Shown one piece after another: positions 11,760-25,100 of a stretch of 64,000 nt of DNA (positions within the stretch are counted from its first letter, which is position 1; the number at the start of each line of letters is the position of its first letter). Made by a program: the position numbers and the translations under genes. The stretch is from the NCBI GenBank assembly GCA_037176725.1, contig JAZBRS010000026.1:155321501-155385500 (forward strand), written 5' to 3'. Origin of the DNA: Posidonia oceanica (Eukaryota; Streptophyta; Magnoliopsida; Alismatales; Posidoniaceae). The notes below the pieces were generated by a model. That model saw nothing but the letters and a program-made list of their open reading frames with translations, ran no database searches and was not told where the DNA came from.

Positions 11760-14480
11760 GGATTAGCTTCAAATGAGGGCAATCATCATTTTAAGATTTT
11801 AAGGACAACTTTTTATCTCTCAATATCTAACCATTAGATAAAAAATGTAAATCGCTAGATATAATTGAAACTATTTTAAATACTTATATATCAAAAATAA
11901 TGTGATTTTGAAATTCCTAAGTGGTGAATTTTATATATACTTATTATAACTTGTTATAGCTTGAATTTACATATGAATAGATCTATATATTATGAGTTTT
12001 TAAATGACATAGATTTTGGTGTGTACTTAATCTAGATGATGTAGATTAAATTCTATGGATTATATTTTGGTTTTAAAACTTATAATTTAGAGATTTTGTA
12101 ATTCTTACTTTAAAACTGTTCAATTTGTATATGAATAAATAATTTTATTAGGAGTTTATAAATGACATGGATTTGGGTGTGTTTTTTATTCAGATGATTT
12201 AAATTAAGATCCATGTATTACATTTTGATTTTGAAACTTGTAGCATATGTTTTTTAAAATTGTCATTAACATTAGAGGCAAATAATGGTTAATTTCATGT
12301 CAAAACACCCTTAAATTATTGAACTTAATGGTTGATTTAGTCATTTAAGTTGGACTTTATTTTTGGATCCATGTAGACTAAATCAATTGGATCCATATGA
12401 GACATAGAGGGAAACTAAATATTAAATTAAATCGATTTGGTTGTCCAAAGTCTCAAGACATAAGTAAAACCAATACTTTAGACAGAATATTTGTGCAAAT
12501 GATTGAAGGGACCACTCATTTCTTTGTATGCTCATACTTTTAGTCCCATATTTCCTAGAAAGATATATCTCAAGGGTTCTATTACTATAAAGTTCTAAAG
12601 TAATTGTTTACAAGAGCTTAGGTATGGTATGAATGACCACACACGTGCGCACATGCATGCTTTGTGTTGAGCTGGGCTCAAGCTTCGAGCTTCGGGAACG
12701 TCTTGAATTTTTTTTGCACAAAATTGCATTAATTAATTACTAATTAATTAAATATTTAATTAATTAATTTAAATTTAAAGACGTAATCAATGGAAATTCC
12801 TCTTTCCTCTCCTTATAATCGTCTATGATCTTTCCACGGTAAATAGTGAAGTGGGCGAGAAATTTTGGGTCAACGAATTAATTTTCGTAATTCTCATATT
12901 CTCTTTGCCTTTTGTGCTATGTGCTTCCAACTTTTTCACTCTTCAGGTGACTAAAATATTGTTCGACATTGTGTTCGTGTCTGGGTACGTTTTCCGTCTA
13001 CTGTGATTGATTTATCCTGAGAGAAAAAGTCTGATAACTCATCATGCCAGTGTGTGGGGCACTATTTTCTCTAAAGTAAGTCTTATCAAGAGTGAATAGA
13101 TTAGATAAGGAACTAACTTTTCTCTGTTTCATTCATTGTAATTGTTTGTTCATATGGATTATTCTGGATTTTTTGTTTGTGGATTTTATAGATATATTAA
13201 TTACATATACACTTGTTGCTTTCATGCATGTTTTACTCATAATATTTCCAAAACAATTAGCGTAGAGGCACCCAATCAAATTAATCAAGGGTATACAAGC
13301 AAATAATGAAAATATGGGATATATTTGTAAGTTTTATATTTATAGGGATACACGTAAAGAATCCATTAAATTTTAAAATAAACTTTTAAACATAAGTTGA
13401 CTTGTACTTGTCTTTAGACATTGCTTTTGTACTCGTTGAATAGGTACGAAAGGTAAAAAACCTGAGATGCTTAATATATATAATGCGTAGGGTGTACAAC
13501 AAAAACTTGTAATCTATACGAAAAAATGATATCCCTGTGTTTTATATTTATTATTGCATGTCAATTTCATAGTTGTTAGGAGTATAAATAATGTATTCCA
13601 TGTATGGTTTTATATTTTGTATTTTAATCGTGGTCTTAGTTCAAATTCACAGAAACAAGTGACAAAGAAGTAACATCGAACGCCCATTTTGTTTAATAAT
13701 TTGTACGGTAGTGGTCCTCGTCAACGTTATTTTTTTGTATATAAATACAAGCAGGTGTTTTTTTATATTGTTTATTTATCTGTTAAAACATTAACATCAA
13801 ACGAGAATTTAATCCCGATTCATTTATGTACATGCATTTTGGCATGAATTCATAGCATATATAAATCAACGGGCTTTGCTTGAAATATTCTGCAAGTTGG
13901 AGGTGTTCATCCTGTGGGCGCCAACGATCTCCGAGTTGAAACAAGATTATGTGCTATATCACAAACTAATTATGTATAGATGTTGTAAAAGAAACTTTTT
14001 TGACACGAGTCAAACTACGTAAGTTAGAGCTCAAGAGGATGTGGGTCCAGTCACTGGATCAGACTGGGTTGGGTCCCATAGTCCCTGGCCCATAGAAATA
14101 CCAGGTTCAAGGAGGTAGGTTTCGTTAAAAAAAAAAAAGAGTAGGTAGGCTTTGGTGGATGAACGAGAAAAATGACATCGGCAATACTCTGCAAATCGAT
14201 TTCATTAGAAAAGTCTAAGTCACAACTTATGCGGAAAATGTTTGAAAATCTGTGAGTCCAAGGAGTTGAGAACTCAAGACCTTCAAGATAGGAGAGCCTC
14301 CACAATACCAATTGCCCTCGACTTTCTTGTTCTACTCTATTATCTCCATACGACCTCCTATATGGGATAGGATGACCATCAACCGTACTTAGACTACAAG
14401 GGTGGATGAACGAAGTAATACCAAGTCCCCAAGGACATTGACGTCGCCAAGCAACAACTTGGCACCTCAGGAAAAAGACT
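11760..14480. other. Intergenic AT-rich DNA, nothing recognised
   Basis: Mostly AT-rich sequence with TTAATTAA runs near 12730-12780. A short open frame at 14051-14311 shows no domain. No RNA gene or paired termini found. Confidence 0.6.
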
Positions 14481-14481
14481 T

Positions 14482-14735
14482 CTCCTTATTTGTCCAACCT
14501 GCTTTTGTCACCACATGCCACTAAATGAGTCTAATCAAACTCGTGAATTTATTTGACCTAACCTCTCCTTGTCTGTCCAACCTGCTTTTGTCACCACATG
14601 TCACTAAATCTAATCAAACTTTTGAATTTATTTGACCTAACCTCTCCTTGTCTGTCCAACTTGCTTTTGTCACCACATGTCACTAAATGGGTCTAATTAA
14701 ACTCGTGAATTTATTTGACCTAACCTATTATTTTA
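14482..14735. repeat. Tandem array, period about 80 bp, three copies
   Basis: GCTTTTGTCACCACATG recurs at 14501, 14584 and 14663 (spacings 83 and 79) within otherwise matching units that contain TTTATTTGACCTAACCTCTCC. The middle copy is a few bases shorter. Confidence 0.85.
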
Positions 14736-15194
14736 AAATACGAGTTGAAATTTTAGACCTGTTGATCCATTATTCGTTAACTTGAACTATTAACGGTTGG
14801 GTTATAGGTTGGTTATACCACTTGACTTGGTAATCCGTTAACCCATTAGGTTAGAGGGTTTTTGGTAATTTTACAAAAAATAGAAACCCTAGAACTAAAC
14901 CCACTTTCGTAGTCTTCAGCCTCCTAAGTCCTCCCTCTCTCCACTCGCATCCGTCTCTCCGCCTCTCCTCCACGTTGTCTCTTAGTCTCTCCTTTGTCTC
15001 CACCACGTATCTGCCTCTCTCTGACACTACCACAACACCACCACCATCAACCAACAGGTAGTAGCCCACTGTAAGTCTCATTCCCTTTCTCCACTCTCAC
15101 TTCTCATTCCACTCTTGATAATAGATTACCAGACCATTTAAGGAATAAGTAGTGTTATTACCACGTGCAACCATACAAGAGTATTGTTTAACAC

Positions 15195-16130
15195 TTAGGT
15201 ACCATTTGGAAACGCATATTAGGATAAGCATTTATCAGAAAAACCAAGTTCTTTTAATCTTTTAAAGGTCAATTTTTTTAAAGATCTCTGAAATCTTGTT
15301 TGGTAATTATTGTGGTAAATCTTTTGGAAGCACTTATCCTTTATACAAAAATCCTTTTTTAACTTTGATATATAAAAACCCCAACTCAAGCCATCTTCCT
15401 TCTTGCTAGGGTTCTCCCAATGCCGCCGCACCCTCCTCTACTCCAGCCATGCCATTAGACCCTCTACTTGTGATCAGAATCTGTACCCTCTCATCATCTC
15501 CGTTCTCACCAAATCCATCCCCCTTCATCATCAACAACGGCAGAGGATCCACCAAACCACTAGGAACTCTTGCCTTCAAGGAGATTTGTGCGTCTGACAG
15601 ATCCATGTTGTGCACCTTCACGGCTATCGTCCTTCACGGGCTGCTGGGGCCGAGGAGGAACTAGAGGTCTTTCGCTCGTAATCTCATAGAAGAACTTCGT
15701 CGTCGATTTGTTGGTCGTTGGTTCACGTCGTTCTTCGTCGTTGGTTTACGCCGTTCGTCGCCACTCAACACCTTCCACCGTTCGTTGTTGGTTGCCAAGA
15801 GAAGGGAAAAGAGAAAGAGTTAGGGCATCATACAAATGGTTTTATGAAGTATGGAAGAAATAGTAATTTTGACAAAATATTTTGTGTAATAACTTTGAAG
15901 TTATAAGGCTATTGATGGAAATGTGACAAGCTACATTTCAGCTTTTTTGTAAAAGCTACTCACCCCCAGCTTTTTTGAAAACGCAACTTATTTGAAAAAT
16001 GAACTGGAAAAACCATTCCCAGATTGTCTAGATGAGTATGTTTATGTAACCAGTTTGGAAACGTGTTTTTGATTAGAAGTGCTTTTCTGGAAAAGCTCCC
16101 CCAAAAACGCAGATCCAAACACACCCTTAA
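15195..16130. mobile_element. Possible inverted-terminal DNA element
   Basis: The left side reads TAGGTACCATTTGGAAACGC and the right side, in reverse complement, AAGGGTGTGTTTGGATCTGC; both continue into related AGCATTT/AGCTTTTCCAGAAAA-type sequence. The match is imperfect and no clean target duplication was found. The interior (15400-15665) has short open frames on both strands without recognised domains. Confidence 0.35.
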
Positions 16131-16497
16131 CAGAGTAGAAAAGACATTATTTATCAAAAAAGGAAGAAAGTTAGCAACCTTTTTTTTAATCCATTCATAT
16201 TATATCGACATTAATCTTGAAACTATATGAACCATAATATCTCAGCAACTTTTACTGTACAAACTACTACAAATTCTATTTATGAACTATCTACCATATC
16301 CACAAAAAAGAATCTACACCAATGAAAAAATATACTAGAAAAGTATTATCAAAAATCCCATTGACACCCGAAAGCCTATCGAAGAATGATCACAATAAAG
16401 GAAACAACAGATAGATGTGGTAGATACAGGACTCCCTAGTTGCCTCTATCTACTTTCGCCACATCCAACATTGAACAATGGCAAACTTTCTTCCATC

Positions 16498-19400
16498 TGT
16501 AGACACCCCATTTTGACAGGCTTTAAGTTAGTGGATTTCCCTGGAAGCTTGTTCAAGATCGCGGCCTAACAAACCAATCCCAAACCCTACCCAGATCCAA
16601 TCAAAACCTTGACGTAGACCTTGATCTCTCCTAAACCCACTTAAACCAGTCCCACTCCTTACCTTAGCCTTAAACCAAGCCTTAACTTAAGCCAAAATCC
16701 CCAAAACAGTCTTGAAACACCTCTGGGACGTTGGACGCCGTCTGTTCTAGCGTTTTACGTTAGACGTAGCTCCGACGAGCGTCCAACGCGTCAGGACGGC
16801 CAGCGTCCTTTTGCCACTCCCAGAGTCGTCCCCCGCTAACTCCGCCGCCCTCCGCGAGTTGCTCCGCCACTTGGCTTGCCCTAGGAACTGGCGCCTCCCC
16901 TCGGAACGCGCCGTACAAGCCTTAGCTGCCTGGTCACCACTTGGCCACCGCCTCTTCCGCCACTTGGCCTGCCACGGCGTCTACTCCCCTGTCCCCTCAC
17001 ACTTACTCTCCACTACCTTCACCCGCCAGACGACGCCGGCCACTTACTCCCTACCACCGCGTCCCTTCCTCGTCGGCCTTTTTGCCGCTCTCTCCCCCGT
17101 CGCTGACCGGCCGCCTGCACCGCCTGCTAACCACGACCTTTGTCGTCCTTCCCTGCCTGCACTTACTCCCAGCACTAACTCCTCTACCATTCCCTCTGAC
17201 ATGACGACCTTCGCACTCTCTCCACCGATTCTGCACCTCGCCTGCCACCTCCTTCCCACTTGCCTTGGCTGGTGAACAAGACAAGGAGAACCCAACAATT
17301 TTTTCGACACTACACCCATTTTGCCGAGAATTCAGAGAGCCTCCGAGCCTTGAGTGATTCCTAGAGAGCTTCCCAACCTGTGAGCAATCCTCCCAAGCCT
17401 TCTCCCACGCTTAGGCCGCCCTTCGGAGCTTGCCGTCCGTCGCCATCCATCTTCGCTGGCCAACTGCGGGACACTTCTCTGGGCTGCAAACAGGTAGTTT
17501 TCCTCTACCCTTAGCTTAGACATGCATGTGGTAGCATAGTAGATTCCTTTCCTCACGCACTTCACCACACACGTAGCTCAACTAGCTCGCTCGCCGGAGT
17601 CCAGCGATGGGTTCGCCGCCCGCACGAGGCCACCAGCTTGTGAGTGTGTGGCAGCCTCCCTCGTAGACCCCATGGCTTGCTTAAGGTCTGGGAAGTCTTC
17701 CCTCACCCTCACGGAGCCTCACAGCCGAGCACTGTGGCTCGCCGGCTTCCCAGATGGCCGAAGAAGCCATGGAAATCGGCAGCGAGAGGGAGGAGGTGGG
17801 TGGAGCAATCCACTTACCCAATTTTGACACCAAGCACATGTTTAGACTCGTCTTTGCTTACTCTTGCTTACTAGCTATTTAGTTTCCCATTTTTGATCGA
17901 TTTGAGTACTGGTTCTTGCCGAGAAGTATCTTGACTTGTTAGACGCATGAACTGGTGCATCTAACGTTGGACGTGCCCTATGGCAGCGTCCAACGCCCTT
18001 GCTGCCTTTCTTTTGCTGTTTCTCTTGCTGATATGGTTTGATGAGTATGCTATATGATTTAATGTTATGTATGCTTTCCTTTATGCTTCTAAATGCCATG
18101 TTTTAGATCATGTTATTTTCCAGCATGGTTTTCCTTCTCTGTCTTCAAGATAGTCTGCCTGTGTGTTGGACGCTGAGTGCTCCAGCATTTAATATAATAT
18201 GCTGGCCACCTTAGCGTTTTACACTCCTATGGGTTTGCTTTGCCTTAATAGCTGCTTAAAGTCATTTTGTTTGAATGTCTGTTTAATCCATGCATGCATG
18301 TTAATATCTGGGTCCTCTTTCAGTTGTTTTCAGGTTTACATATCGCTTTATTTAAGTTGCATGCTAGTTTTCTTATGGATCTGTCTCCTCTGTGTTATAT
18401 GCAGTCCTTGCCAGCGTCTTACATAAGATGCTTGTAACTGCAGCGTTTTACATCTCTGAGCTTTGCTTTCAAAATATGCATTTGAACTCCTTTTCTTATG
18501 GAATGTTGACTTGAATTTTGAGTGTATGCCAAGTTCTCATCTGCTTTCAATAAGTTGTAGACTCTTTGAAGGATCCATGAGCCCAGTTTCCTTCCAGTTC
18601 TTACGCATCTGCCTCTCTGTGTTGGATGCTGTAGTTACCTGCGTTTTATGTTAGACGCAGTTGTTTCCAGCGTTTAACACGTTGGGTCTGTGACTTCCAG
18701 ATTTCATGCCCACTCTTGGTTTTTATTCCTCAATTGCTGTTGCTCTGATTATCTGGCTTGCTCTATTTTTTCCATGGCTTTTATTTGGTATTAATATCAT
18801 GTTTTATCAAATGTGCATGCCTGTTCTGCAGGTTTCCTTTCTTCTGCATAGGACGTTGGGTGTCCAGTGTCTTACGTTGGACGCTGGTCTTTCCAGCATT
18901 CAACACTTTAAATTTACTGCATTCTGTTTCCTTGAGCTGTCTTCAACTCGAACCTCGTTTTTTGCATTTGATTGCTTCCAGGGCATGTTTAAGCACCCTA
19001 GCATGTAGTTTAACAATGGTTTTCAAGTTTCGCGCCTTGGTTGTGTTGTCTTGACCTGTTTTTACCTCTTTGCGGCATTTTAAACTTTAATTAATCGCCT
19101 TTAAACAAGATTTACTAAGCTTTGCATGGTTTATAATTGCATATTGCATACCGCTTTAAGGCGAACATAAATCGGCATTTATTTGTCAACATTTGCCACA
19201 CAATAGCAGATCAGTTTAGAAAGATCGATTCCTCGGGCGTGTCGGGGTTGCCTAACACCTTCCCCGCACGTAACAGGAGTCTTTACCCTTTCTCTGGACT
19301 GCATTGACTTTGTGTCATACACTTGGATCGGATTTTGCATGCTCTTAAAATGCATAAGATCTCTTTGCACGTTTCTTTTATGGTTTTCCTAGTTTTTCCG

Positions 19401-19589
19401 TTTTAATAAATTAGGTGGCGACTCATTGTCTTTTCTTTTGTTTTCCTTTAGCGTATGTCTCTGCTTTGCCGATGTTTTTCGAGATCGAATATCCCTCCTC
19501 GGATCCACCGCTAATAGTGGCCTTTCATTGGTCAGTGCACACGAGCTTTGGCAGTGTGCATGGACAAGTCGATTTTTAGGGTTACTACA
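16498..19589 (+). mobile_element. Element A: 5' LTR of a Tat/Ogre-type Ty3/gypsy retrotransposon
   Basis: Starts TGTAGACACCCCATTTTGAC and ends GGTTACTACA, directly followed one base later by a primer-binding site. At 3092 bp it is the shortest Ogre-like LTR in the window. It is rich in short CCAGCGTTTTACGTTGGACG-like palindromic motifs (16727-18905). Near its 3' end it carries the 33-nt hairpin (19238-19270), an AATAAA at 19405, an internal primer-site copy (19416-19424) and the terminal hairpin (19536-19560). The partner 3' LTR is outside the window. Confidence 0.88.
19238..19270 (+). other. Conserved 33-nt LTR hairpin, copy in LTR A
   Basis: CGTG/CACG and CGGGG/CCCCG stems around the loop CCTAA; the upper stem is weakened (TTG against CAC). 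Confidence 0.65.
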
Positions 19590-19590
19590 A

Positions 19591-19608
19591 TGGCGACTCC
19601 GCTGGGGA
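19591..19608 (+). other. Primer-binding site of element A (tRNA-Arg type)
   Basis: TGGCGACTCCGCTGGGGA lies one base after the LTR end. The complement fits the 3' end of a plant tRNA-Arg including CCA, the primer reported for Ogre elements (from memory of the literature). Confidence 0.88.
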
Positions 19609-20824
19609 TACTAGACTCCGGCTTTCGTTTCCACTCTTTCGCTTTCGTGTGGCTTGTTTCTCTACTTAGCTTAGCATTTGTTCCCTTGTTTATTTATTCA
19701 TCGCATTAAGCTTTATTCTTTGTTTACCACAACATTTATTTACCGTATTTATTTAATTACCACTTTAATTCATGCACTTTCCTTATTTTAGCATTTAATG
19801 GCCATGCTTGCATGATTATTGCATTAATCCTTGCCTTTTGCTTGATGTTTGACTTATTCTACACAAGTATGCCATGTCACTTCACTTATACACATGCCAT
19901 ACTTGTATATGCTTTTGATGTGTTGATTGTCTTTCATTTTCACATATCATGTGACACAACATTAGCACATGCCATGAGCATGCCTTTTGCAATGATGTGT
20001 GATGTTTGCTTGCCATGTTTGGGTGATTTTCTTCCCCTTCTGCACTAAGTCTAAGGACAATTAGAGATTGGTTGCTTCCCTCATGGCTAATTAAAAATGG
20101 CAAGTAAAATCAATTCTAGGAGCAACTAGAGACATCAACACACCTTCATCCCCTTTGAGTTAATAAAACATGCAAGATAAAAAACTTTAATCATATTTGC
20201 ATGAATGAGCATATAAGGCATGCATCTTCTCCTCTCTGAGTCCACCTACCAGTCTAAGAAGGATAGTCCCGGTCTCTTGTTCCATTGCTTTGGCGTGGGA
20301 CGAGTTGATCGGTCTGTCCCCCCTTGTCAGGAGTCGTGTCGGTGTTAGGAGAGGGTACAACCCATGCTTTGGCAGGGTTGAGGCTACTAATGCATCACCC
20401 CGTTACTGCCTGAGCTTTGTCCAGGATTTAGACGGGACCTACTTTTTCTAGCCTGAGTCGGTGACCCATACACCTGTGAGTGTCCGAAGTAGACAACCTA
20501 CTAGGACACACTAGATTGGTGAGAGAAAGCATACTAGAGAGCATACATTCGCATAAATGCCATTCATACAACAATTAAATACATTTGCATTTTACTTTTG
20601 GGTTTTAATGCCTGTTTTTGTTGGTGTTGTGTCTCGTCGAAAAGAGGTCAGTGAGCGAGTTCCCTAGCTAGAGCTCGAGTTCTTTCTCTAACTGACATCC
20701 CTGTTGCGACACCTGTTCCCGACCATCCTCTCCCAAACTGTCCGCCCTTGCGACGATAGCTCCTCCTAGGACCCGTCCTCTTACTTTCTGTCGCAGTCCT
20801 GTTCTCACTCGCTCTTGGTTAGCT
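19609..20824 (+). other. Untranslated leader of element A
   Basis: About 1.2 kb between primer site and gag without a long open frame. Ogre elements often have an extra ORF1 here; none is visible. 20220-20520 is clearly similar to 63640-63930 in element G (shared GGCGTGGG, GTCGTGTCGGTGT, CCTACTTTTTCT, GTGACCC), so this is a conserved non-coding leader rather than random filler. Confidence 0.7.
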
Positions 20825-22148
20825 ATGGCCCAGTTCACTAGTGAGCCTCTGATTTCTGTTGCCTCGGAGGGGATTTCCATTTTGGTCCCTCCGACTCTCA
20901 CTTCGACTCCCTCTGTGCCCCTTGTGACACTAGGGTTCCACCCTCTTGTGCCTGGGGCACCCCTGTATTCTTCGGGGCTTTGGCAGACCTACGCCCCTCC
21001 GGACCCTGTCACCGAGTCCATCTTGATGATCGCCACTCGCGCTCCGAAGGCGCCTCTAACCCCTTTGTCCCAGGGCTATGTCACTTTTGACACTCCTTCT
21101 GCTGCGGCGACCTCTACTATAGGATCCCTGCCTCCTGCACAGTCTATATCCTTACCTCTTGGATCTGGTCCCCCATCGGTACTACACCTTAGCATTCCTC
21201 CTGACGGGCCCCTTGACGTGTAGTATCAGCATTTGATGAAAACTGCCAAGAGACTGCAGGGCATGGCTGTATTCGTTCGCCCCTCTTTCATTCCCGTTGC
21301 TCCTGAGGTTCCCCTGTAGCCTGCTCCTGCATTTCAGGTTTTCCCCACTGCACCTCCGCCTAGACCATCACCCCAGCTACTCACTGCTCCGGTGATGGGG
21401 GCACAGCTTCCGCCTCCTGCATTTACATCATTCACCGCACAACATATCACTCCGCCACCTGTGGCTAGTCCTTCGGGCTGGTTGGTGCACAGTATCCCAC
21501 AGGCCCGCTGTCCGGTGTCGTGCCTGCGCAGCAGCTGTTGCTCCAGCACTCTGCACCACCCACTGCACAGCACTCTACCTACCCTTACCCCATGCATCAG
21601 CAGATTTCCACCCCAACATGCATCCCAGCATACACTACACCCACGCACGGATACGCCGGCCATCACGTCACATCACCAGGCGACGCAATGGTCGATCCGG
21701 AGGAGCACCTTGGTGCGATCCAGTCGGCGTATGTGATCCCTGCCCGTACTGCCCCATCACCTTCGGTAGCAAGTCCAGACCCCCTCGATAATAGGGTGGG
21801 CGTTCTGGAAAAGGCACTACGTCTAGTGCAGGGCGTTGATCACCCACCAGTCCTACCAGTTCCGGGACCTTTGCTACTTTCCAAAGGCGGTGCTCCTATC
21901 GAAATTCTGTATCCTGGATTTTGATAAATATAATGATAGGGACTGCCCCATTGCCCATCTGAAGGCGTACTGTAGAGATCTCGCTCAGCTTCAGGCTGAC
22001 GAGAGGTTGCTGATCCGCCTGTTTCAAAAGTGTCTGACCGGCCCAACCCTCAAGTGGTTCACCTCTCTTGACATGGCCACCATCAAGACTTGGAACGACC
22101 TTAGTCAGGCGTTCCTGGAACAATACTCCTTCAACTTGGACTTGGTCC
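20825..22148 (+). pseudogene. gag: gag of element A, first part (interrupted)
   Basis: Begins MAQFTSEPLIS with a proline/serine-rich N-terminal half; stop codons (for example at 21221) and at least two frameshifts break it. The C-terminal half is a recognisable Tat-type capsid: HLKAYCRDLAQLQADERLL, LFQKCLTGPTLKWF, TIKTWNDLSQAFLEQY. Capsid proteins of this kind assemble the retrotransposon particle. The reading stops after NLDLV, where solo LTR B is inserted at the GGTCC target; the same protein resumes at 28123 in the right register. Confidence 0.82.
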
Positions 22149-25100
22149 TGTTGACACCCTATTTTGACAGGCTGGATCATTCGGAGCCTTCCGGTGGCTG
22201 CTGGACCCGAATCTAGACCCAAATCCACACCTCCCTCTCCTTCTTTCCCCTCAAAACAAGCCCAAACTCAACCTAGGATTACCCCCCTTTCCCGAACCTG
22301 AAAACCCACCAAAATCCATAGGAAAACTCACCCCTGATGACTTAGTAAGCCCACCAAAAAGCCTGCAAAATCTCAAACCAGACCCCCCCGAAAACCCTAG
22401 GAAACTTAGGCAAAAATTCCCTTTTTCTACACCTCAAAACCCCTCCAAACTTCCTCAAAACCAAACCAGAACTTTGGGATCAAAACTAGTAACCCTAGGC
22501 CCCGCACCCGCCAAGTTTCACCCCTTTCCGAGACCTCTAAGCCCCCCTGTTGGCCAAATTATCGTTTTCTCTCTCCGAGATTATCGTTTTCTCTCTCCTC
22601 TCTCTCTCCTGATTATCGTCTCTCTTTTCATCCCCTTCTTGCCCTTTTTCCGGCTTGGCTGTGGGCCCCCTTTGTACTCCTATCCTTCCTCTATCTTATT
22701 CTTATTTTTATTTTATTTTTAGCATTTTTCCTGAATTTTAAAAACCTTTTCCCTCAAACCTATCTCTTTCCCCTTTTATTCTCCTTTTTTCCCTTTTCTT
22801 CCTCTTTTTCTTTTCCTTCTTCTCTCTTTTGCAAAAATCCATGAAAATCCTTAAAAACCTGTAAAACCCCAAAACATAAAAGAAACAAATCAGAATTCCA
22901 AGAAAAATAATTAAAAAACATTAAACAAGAGATTAAAAAACTCAAACTTAATTAAATCAAGCTAAAAGGAAAACCAAGCATGCAAACTAAAAAATGCAAA
23001 ACAAACTAAAAGAAAATATTGTAAAATCAAGTAAAAACTGAAACAAAGTCAGAACCTACCAAAAATAAAAACCCCACTAAAAGAATTAAAAAACAAACTC
23101 TAAAGAGAAGAATTAAAAATCAAACACTAAAACAAGTAATTAAAGGAGGCAAAAGACTTAACCTAATAAACACAAGAAAAAACAACATAAAACCTAATTA
23201 AAAAAGAAGAAGAAAATACAGTTGAAAGACTTAAGAACACTTAATCAAACCAGAAAAAAACCAACTAAAAAACATCAAGAAGAATTAACAAATAAAAATC
23301 AAAGAACATAGTTCAAAAGACTAAGGAAGAAAAACATAAAAGACTAGAACTAAAAAGCCCAAAACCTTTTCTAATTAATATGAAAATAAACCCTAAAAAT
23401 CCTAATTAATATCCTAAAATACTTAACAAGAAAACACAATTTTAAAAACAGTTTAAAAGGATTTAACCAACACTTAATCAAGTGGAAAACAAATTAAAAA
23501 CAAAAGAAAGTCCTAAAACCCTAATCAAGCCTAAAACACACTAATTAACCTAAAAACAGTCATTAAAAAGTCCAATTAAACACCTAACCTACAACCCAAT
23601 TCATCTAATATTTTTGTTTATTTTTATCTTATTTTTTCCTATTTTATTTCCCTCCTTCTTTCCATCTTTCTTTCTTTCTTCCTTTTATCCTTTCTTTTCT
23701 TCCTTACTGGGCTCATCAGCCCGTTACCCTTTTTTTTTTTTTTCTCTTTTTTTTTAAACCGCAGCCCACAGCTACAGTGCCGTCGTCCTCCTTCCCTCTC
23801 CCGCGTGCCAGCCGCTACAGTGCCCGCTGGCCTACAGCGCTGCAGCGGTCTGCCATCTCCTGCCCGAGCCGGACGAGCACGCGCCGAACTCCGTCCGTGC
23901 ACCTGCCACCACCCCTCCTCGGCATTCAATTGCCGTAGGCCTGCAAAACCAAGAAGAGAAGTCATCAGAATCAAAGGCAGAAAGGAGGGGAAATCAGAGC
24001 CGATTTGAGGAGGGAAAGGAGAGGAGAAAAGGAGAGGATGGATCCGGGAAGAAGAGGAGGGATTCCAGAGCGATCCTGAGCAAGAGAGAGAGCGGTTTCC
24101 CCCCAGAAATCCACCAGAAAAACACCCGAACTCCGGCTCCTCCTCCCACAGCGAACCAGAGCCCGAAACACCCCAAGAACAGCCCAGAATTCACCTCCCA
24201 ATCTCACCCAAGCCACCTGCAACTCCTCCCTTCCTTCCCACAGAGAAACCAACCCACATTTCGCCGGAAACCTCCTGAAATCCAGATCGAACCCAACTCG
24301 CATCCCTTCTGGAATTCTCCGCACCACAGTCCACCACATCCTCCCTAACTCTGCCCAGACACTCGCCGAAACACCACCTTCCTAAGCCGCCCGACCTTCA
24401 GCCTTCTCCCCCACCACAGACGAAACCTTCCACCACAAACACCTACGTCCGATTCTGTCCAGAATTCACTCCACCGGCAAACTCCACCCACGGCCTCCAG
24501 AATCGCAGTTCGACCCTTCAGATCCACTCCCCGAACCTCCAGCAAGCCACCGGTGCCCTCCATTCGATCCCGAGACCAGAGAACAATCCTACCCATCTGC
24601 TGCAACTTCCAGTGTACCCACTAGAGCCGAATCCTTCTCCGGGCTGCAGAACTCCGTTCCAGGCGTCTAGCGAGCACCGGAGGACTCTACGAAGCGGGTC
24701 CGAGCGTTCGCGGGCCGTCGACAACTCCTCCGTCAGCCGGACGAACCTCACCGGCATCTGCAGAACAAGCCGACGTCGGGGGAGTGCTCCGGATGGCAGA
24801 ACAGGTGCCGCTTCTTCCCCTTACCTTAGTTTTCTCTCCCGCATGCTTCCCAGCCCCTTGGATTAGGTTTCCGCTCCCCTTCTCGCCGAGTCCACGCCCG
24901 TTGACTCGTCTTCTCCGGCGAGCCCGACGACCAGAACCGCTGCTCCGTGAGCAGAACCGGCTTCCCACCGTCGCCCGAGCTCCGCACTGACCTCAGGAAT
25001 GCAGCCCAGCCTTCAGTTCGCATCGACGACGCTCCGATCGTCCTCCTGGCCTCCGATCAGACTCAGACCTCCGGTGGCTCCCCAGCTCCGCTCCAGAAAG

